Assembly (NCBI RefSeq): GCF_016802725.1
Contig: NC_052679.1
Location: forward strand, 1,364,001 to 1,428,000
DNA length: 64,000 nucleotides
Direction: 5' to 3'
From: Solenopsis invicta
Taxonomy: Eukaryota > Arthropoda > Insecta > Hymenoptera > Formicidae
The translations under genes and the position numbers were made by a program. Of the stretch, positions 58,145 to 64,000 are shown piece by piece. The notes below the pieces were generated by a model. It was not told where the DNA came from. It ran no database searches and worked only from the letters and a program-made list of their open reading frames with translations. Every line of letters begins with the position of its first letter. Position 1 is the stretch's first letter.

Positions 58145-60440
58145 CCCGCGCTCAGCATCCTGCATGTATCTTTAGCTTATCGTGCTATTAATGCTATTAA
58201 AGCTATTAAATGTCATCCGCGTTTCCAGTTGCAATTAACAAGAGCTGAAATGAATCTGATAAACGGAAACTGTTTCGTTCTGTCAGCATATCAGCGGTTT
58301 TAGTAGATTTCTGAGTAACCGCGAGAACGGGATCTTGATCTCTCTCCAATTAATTCTCAGTTAGAGACCGGATGGACTTCGACAAGATCTCAATTCGCGT
58401 GACGCACGATCACGGATATCTTATATTAATTAAAAATCGGATGGCATCGCGCAACGTTTATATAATTTCTACTGTTCTTCGACAAATTGAAGGTTCAAAT
58501 TTACATTTACATTTACCGACAATCTTTTAACGACAATAAATTTCGATATGGAAAGTTATTGCGTTACCACGGCGCTCGCCGCTTTGTGGCCGAGAGCACG
58601 CGCACGCTCGTCTTTCTCTCGTGTTTTTGCGAGAGAGGAACGCCGCGCGTTTGTATGACAATTAACACGTGGCAACGGGACCACCAATCTCTACCGCCCC
58701 TCCTGCTCCTCCTCTCTTTCGCTTTCGCGCAATTTCACATCGCGTATTCGCGCCTACCCTCCCGCTCTCGTGCGCGATCCCCGCGTTTAGTACGCGGGAC
58801 GCATTTCGCAAGACTATACATCGAATGAAGAGCATAATTCATTCCTCCCCTTGTCTTCGGGCTGCAGAATGAGACGTTTTTATTTTCGACGTCGTTCAAA
58901 CAAGAACGGAAGTGCGAATTCCAATTAGCGAGAATGCGAGAATTTATATTAATTTACATTAATCTGATATCGTATACCTACAACAAATACGATTGTATAC
59001 GTATGGTCGGAAGTGTTTACTATTTTCTCGCATCTCACGGAAAGTTGCAAGTATCTTGGTGAAAAAAAAAAAATCATGGAGAATCGTTTTCGGAAATGTA
59101 TTTCAAAAGAAGCTATTTAACTAAAGCTTCAAATCTGTCTTATAGTTTTGGTTCCATGAATTTTGTTCCTAAATTACATAAAATTGGAGATTGGTATTCC
59201 TTTTATTTTTAAGTACTGTAGCTTGATGAAACATAAAAAATTGAGAAAATAATTTAAAATCAGTTTTAAAGTACTTAACAAAAAAATGTTGCGATGATTT
59301 CTCGCAATGATACCGAACTTCTTGTGTAAAAAAAAAACTCATTTCTTATAAAACGTTTCTCAACTTTGAAAGTAAGGAAGAAAAGAAATAAAAGGAGAAA
59401 AAAGTATTTGTTGTATAATGTGCATTTTTGATCCGAATAGAACTTTTTCGAAACTTTTTGAAGACTTCGTTTATACTTAACTTTACGTGAGATGCGAGGA
59501 AAGCGCATCCAAACTTATAAACGGTTAGCGCACGTATTCCTTCGACGCGTCACTTAAAGCAATTTTTTGCGAGTGCACCTAGTTAATTAATGCGCAAGCG
59601 AGATCAGCGCGGAACACACTTTGCGCCGATAATATAAATATGCCATATTGTGTACTTGTATAATTTATCTCTTTATTTCTGACGTCGTCGATTATTATTT
59701 TCTGGACGAGGATAAAAGCATTGGATTAGTTAGTATAATACAATGATAGCGAGATCGGCGGCGGTATGGGGAAGGGGGAGAGAAATTCCCGACGGAGGCG
59801 ACGACGGCGACGGCGGATAATGTATCTGCGCGATTTATTACTTTATTCCCGCGCGCGGTCCATTATTATCTTTTTTTTCCTCCTCCTCTCTTCTTTTTCC
59901 CCCGACCGAACATGAAAGACACCGAATTAGTTAGTACCGTGACATCGGGAGATCGCCCGGACAAATATGATTATCGTGAAATCAAAGAAAGCGCGCTCGT
60001 TCCGCTCTCTTCGCGTGGTCGTCCCGCCCGGTTTATCGAGACTCGACGCGGAAAAAGGATCGACCGGAGTCTGTAATTCGGCAGTGACGCGCGGCTAAAA
60101 GCGGGCGGAGGTAAGAGGGAATGGAAGGAAGACACGTGGGGAAACAGGGGCGACGAATAACGTTAGGAAATAACGCGTGTCTACGGTGACTCACGAAACT
60201 AATCAAATGTATTAACTTCACCACAAATTATCACAACAGTTGTCTGCGACTGGTTCGAAGAAGGCTGCATTTGAAAAAATGGACTTTGACAATTTAATTT
60301 TAATAACATCAATGTAGAAACAAGTGTGCATTTCTATTTTTCTTAGTAAGTTTTTACAAGAAATTCATAACAATGTTCTGATTTGATCAGTCATCTAAGT
60401 CACTTGTATATATATTTATAAAAATAAATTAACGTTATAA
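58145..60440. other. Mixed noncoding stretch, no gene seen
   Basis: The 113-codon frame at 58487-58828 is a chance frame over a CpG-rich island. GAC/GGC units occur at 59790-59815. Nothing else recognised. Confidence 0.6.
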
Positions 60441-60443
60441 TTG

Positions 60444-60690
60444 TGCTGGGAAAAAAATTATTACCTCGGTTAGATTTTTTAACTTGATTAAATTTCTTCG
60501 GTTCAAGTATTTATATATTTAAATTGAAACATTAAATTAAATACATAAATACCTCATCAGTTGGATACATAAAAATTTCTTCAGCTTCAAGTATTTATGT
60601 TTTCAATTTTAATACATAAATACTTGAACTGAGGAAATTCAACCAAGTTGAAAAATTTAGTCGAGTTAACAACTCTTTTTCATATTGTTG
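60444..60690. mobile_element. Palindromic MITE related to family D
   Basis: Arms of about 80 bp: left TTTAACTTGATTAAATTTCT then TTCAAGTATTTATATATTTA; the right arm in reverse is TTCAACTTGGTTGAATTTCC then TTCAAGTATTTATGTATTAA. The centre carries a further TTCAAGTATTTATG unit, so one arm is partly duplicated. The ends GTGCTGGGAAAAAAATTATT and AACAACTCTTTTTCATATTG are loosely inverted. Confidence 0.7.
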
Positions 60691-61370
60691 CTTCGTAGGA
60701 GATTGACTTTGAGATGACGCTCTATCTTATTAAGATGACACTTTACTCTTTAAATCTCGTAGAGTGAAATACGACTTTAAAAGATTAAAAAAGATTAAAC
60801 TTGTGCAATTTTCGCGATTTATCACTCTAATAAAAATAAAAACAAGAAAAATTTGTTTGTATCGAATGAAAATTTATTCCTATAGAGTGAAAATTGAGTT
60901 CGAATGATTTTTCACTCTACAAAATTTATCAAGCTCAATTTCTTCATCTTTAAATAATTTTATCCTATGAGATATTTTCCAGAAAATATAATTTTTAATA
61001 AAACTCTAGTACATTTTGTGCCGAAAGTTAATAGTATGAGGAATAGCTATTCATCAGATTTGTAAGGTTGTTGAAGAAAATAAATTTTTAGCAAATTAGC
61101 GAATATCTTTATTTAGAAGGTAGCTATCGAGAGGTGTGAAGAAATCGGGCATTAAAAAGTATTTACTATTTAATTGAACGAAAATATAATTCGAACGAAA
61201 ATAACTTGCTATTTCTTCCGTCGTTTTAAAATAAGAAGCGAACGGATTGATTAGAAACTATTGGTACATGATACTATTATTATGGATAAGAGCAGGAATA
61301 TTGCAAGGGCGTTTTTGTACACATGCACCGCGCGCGAGAAGCATTCCGTTCAGAAATTATTTGGCGAACA

Positions 61371-61403
61371 GAGGAGAAGGAGGAGGAGGAGGAGGAGGAG
61401 GAG
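61371..61403. repeat. (GGA)n trinucleotide repeat
   Basis: GGA units, about ten, with one early GAA. Confidence 0.95.
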
Positions 61404-61678
61404 CGTTGCTATATCCGGACAGCCAAGCATTCATGAAATTTCGAAAGTTCGGCGCCTATGGGCGGAGGCATTGCACACGGGGAGACAGAGTCGCGCAACC
61501 ACCCCTCGGTACCCCTGTTCTCTCCACCCTCTCCCCCCTTCCCCCTCCCTCTGTCTCTCTTTCTCCACTCGACGTTAATTTAGACGAATTTCATTAGAAC
61601 AAACGAACTTTGCTAATCCGCGCTAATCTGATTAGAAATTCGCCGTGGCGCCGCATTCCGCCACCGCGGCTGACGACA

Positions 61679-61712
<34 letters not shown>

Positions 61713-61740
61713 TGTCGGCGACGGCGGTGGCGGCGGCGTC
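61679..61740. repeat. (GTC)n then (GGC)n trinucleotide repeat
   Basis: About eleven GTC units, a GTTGTC interruption, then GGC-rich units. It gives poly-Val, poly-Ser or poly-Arg runs in the overlapping chance frames. Confidence 0.95.
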
Positions 61741-61753
61741 GGTAGCAACTCGT

Positions 61754-61790
61754 CGTGTCCTCCTCGTCCTCGTCCTCGTTCTCGTCCTGT
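61754..61790. repeat. (CTCGTC)n hexanucleotide repeat
   Basis: About five CCTCGT units with one T substitution, immediately after the GTC/GGC repeat. Confidence 0.9.
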
Positions 61791-62450
61791 CGTGTTGACT
61801 GAAATCCTGCGCCTATATTCTGCGCCGCCTTCCACACCCTTTCCCGTCTCTCGCGTCTCGCCCACGCCTATATCCTTGCCCGGCAAATATTTGCAGGAAT
61901 TAGCCCCCGGGTAACGACGACTACCTCGCCTCGAGCCTCCCTCGTCCCCTTGCGAGGGGGCGGCAAACCCTCCCGGCGAGGACGTACTATACTTTCCTCT
62001 ACGCCTTCGTTTCCTCTTCTCGCTGACTCGCGGTGCGTCCGTCGCGATCATTAATTGCGCCTCATTGTCAACGTTTGGATTACCGCGCGAACAAATTGAC
62101 GCGGGCCAACGCGTGATGAGACGCATGCGTTTTTGCAATCTTTTCCTTTTTTTTCTATTTCAACGTGTATTTTTCTCACTTAAACCTTTGCGACGGGAGG
62201 CATGAGAACGCGTCTTTTAAAAACTGTGGAAAACCTAGTCGAATCTTTTCGACTATCCGCATCTCGCTTCCTTAGCAATTATCGGAGTATTGTCGATATA
62301 AAAGCGACATTTCGTATGCAATTATCCATCGGATTTTATTTTATTTATCGGAGCTCGTTCCATTTTAAACGAGCTTACTCACGTCTCAACGATTTTGCAG
62401 TTTTTCACATGTTATTTATGTTCATTATTAACATAATGGGCGTATATTGA

Positions 62451-63397
62451 TTCTACATTTCTTTAATATAAAATAGCTGGCTGCTGCATTCGGAATGTCA
62501 TTACGTCCAAATTAGATAAATCAGCTGTATCAATGTTTATTTACGTATTTCCCAGGACATGCGGCACTGTGAAAAGCGCGTGTCTCCCTCGCGAAAGAAG
62601 CGCAAATGTAATAAAATATCGGTACCGACAAGCACAGACCGGGGGTGACGTGTGAGAGGGGAGGATTCGGCGCTCCGCGATACAGCGGTAATTATTTTTC
62701 GTCGGAAATAACGAAGTGATAATAAACATTTAATGCTAACATCAATAATGCCGCCCGTGATATTTCTTTGTGCACGTGCGGCATTCCTCGTTTGAGCGTC
62801 ATCAAACACGAAATCAGAAATTATCAGGAGAATTAAATATGCGTTTAATACCGAATTATCCGCCGTGTTGTGTCAGAGGTATTTGTCATATTACATCATT
62901 GATATTAGAAAAGAAGAGAGCAAAAGAGTTACGGAGAGGAGGAACAGTCGATGGCGTAATCAGTCCTTTCCGCAAACGCAGTGAATACGATAATAGTATA
63001 ACAATGTAAAATAATGCAAGCACTTTTTATACGCCGACTTTTCGAGCGATTATATTTACAAAATTAATTAAGCATCGCATTTATTACCACCGTTACATTT
63101 ATGCTAATTAAAACGCATAAAAACTAGCTGGCGCGAAATAATGCTATTTTCTAATTAATACGGATAAAATTGGAGAGAAAAAGACTCAATCCCCTTTCTC
63201 CATCCGAATCACGAATGTGCTCATACAAGGAATGTATGAGGAAGAGGGTGATAAAATGGCGACATTTACGTGAAAATAATGACCTTTTTATCAAATTCGC
63301 TTGGTCATCTGTAAAAATTGAAAAGTTAAATGAAATTTTTTCCATTTTTAGATTTTTTAAGAACTTGTCAATTTTCTAATTTTGTCCCCAGTCCCCA
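62451..63397. other. Mixed noncoding stretch
   Basis: Short open frames of 62-90 codons, no recognisable content, no repeat match elsewhere in the window. Confidence 0.6.
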
Positions 63398-63633
63398 CAC
63401 AGAAAAAAATTTGTATTAAATCAGCAATTCATTATTTCATATACAGGCAAGAATATAAAATCTTTAAAGAATTTGATGACCTTAAACAGACATAATTTGC
63501 AAACAGGAAGAAGTGTTGTTTCTTCATGTAAGCAACTTATGTCTATTTAAGATCATCAAATTCTTTTAAGAAATTTTATATTCTTGCTTGTATATGAAAC
63601 AATGAATTGATTTGATACTAATTTTTTTCTGTG
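63398..63633. mobile_element. MITE family C, near-perfect foldback copy (C5)
   Basis: A 236-bp element with identical ends CACAGAAAAAAATT on both strands and arms of about 100 bp (AAGCAAGAATATAAAATTTC, AAGAATTTGATGATCTTAAA, AGACATAA). TA follows at 63634-63635. The arms differ at about one position in ten. It is the best-preserved copy of family C here and serves as reference for the decayed copies near 0.9, 18.4-18.9 and 19.2 kb. Confidence 0.85.
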
Positions 63634-64000
63634 TATGCGCGGATAAAATGATTTTCATCGCATTTATTTATTTAATATTGCAAACGCAAAAAATGAAAAA
63701 TATTAGTAAGTTTTTATATGTTTTTAGCTACGTTATACTGTGATTTTATTTAAAAAAATGAAAGTATTACTATAATTATATCATTTCTTATAAACAGACA
63801 CCAAAAAGTTACATACGAGTGCTTCCAAAACACATTTTTTATTAATATTATTCACTTTGATGAACAGATTAGAATCCAACTATAAGAGATTTATTATGTA
63901 AAGTATAATGAGTTGAGCTCATGATTCGTTATCTGCTATTAATTTAGAAAAATTCGCAATTCATCATTTCATAATAAGTACTCTCTTCGTCATATCTTAT
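63634..64000. other. AT-rich tail of the window
   Basis: No feature recognised to the end of the window. Confidence 0.6.

Larger units (their letters stand above)
60691..62450. other. AT-rich then GC-rich noncoding block
   Basis: Bases 60700-61240 are AT-rich, with repeated TCACTCTA/AGAGTGAAA words near 60760-60920. Bases 61241-62140 are CpG-rich, with overlapping frames up to 168 codons crossing the GGA and GTC repeats. No gene seen. Confidence 0.6.

Noticed and set aside
61632..62138. 168-codon minus frame with poly-Thr and Arg/Gly-rich runs
   Set aside because: The runs are translations of the GTC, GGC and CTCGTC simple repeats; overlapping frames on the other strand are equally open.

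Overview
The window reads as nuclear DNA of an insect, most likely a hymenopteran such as an ant. CpG-rich, undepleted GC blocks (runs such as CGCGCG are common) alternate with AT-rich blocks every 0.5 to 3 kb. GA/CT, GCG and GAC/GTC simple repeats are abundant, and many short TA-flanked MITEs (miniature inverted-repeat transposable elements) are present. The organism call is inference from composition; no marker gene is present.

I find no protein-coding gene, tRNA, rRNA or recognisable microRNA. The longest open frames (up to 196 codons) lie in GC-rich or purine/pyrimidine-biased DNA. They are Arg/Ser/Pro-rich, overlap other frames on both strands and show no recognisable domain. The window is best described as intergenic or, more speculatively, part of a very long intron. 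A juxtaposed splice acceptor/donor near 13.78 kb resembles a recursive-splicing ratchet point and would fit the intron reading.

Layout: 1-8.2 kb has GC blocks split by AT islands that carry MITEs at 0.9, 3.0-3.8 and 4.6-5.0 kb. 8.2-8.7 kb is a MITE cluster. 8.9-15.5 kb is the longest GC-rich block; it holds the ratchet-like site and a 45-bp repeat present twice, 1.04 kb apart. 15.5-16.5 kb has a rearranged MITE. 18.3-19.4 kb is a nested MITE hotspot. 19.4-25.7 kb is mixed. 25.7-34.8 kb carries four copies of the same ~395-bp MITE family (here called A). 34.9-47.6 kb alternates GC blocks with scattered MITEs. 47.65-48.1 kb is one MITE inside another. 52.9-56.7 kb is a long AT-rich tract with a tandem duplication split by a MITE. 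57-64 kb alternates again and ends with a nearly palindromic MITE at 63.4 kb.

The informative content is in the mobile elements. At least five families with unrelated interiors (labelled A-F here; the labels are local) share very similar ends, a CAC(T/A)GAGAAAAAA-like terminus next to a TA dinucleotide, as expected if one Tc1/mariner-type transposase moved them all. Several insertions sit inside other repeats, so the empty target can be read from a sister copy. One of them, at 19.08-19.21 kb, has GGG...CCC ends and a TTA-type target like PIF/Harbinger elements. All calls were made by eye; boundaries of diverged copies are approximate.
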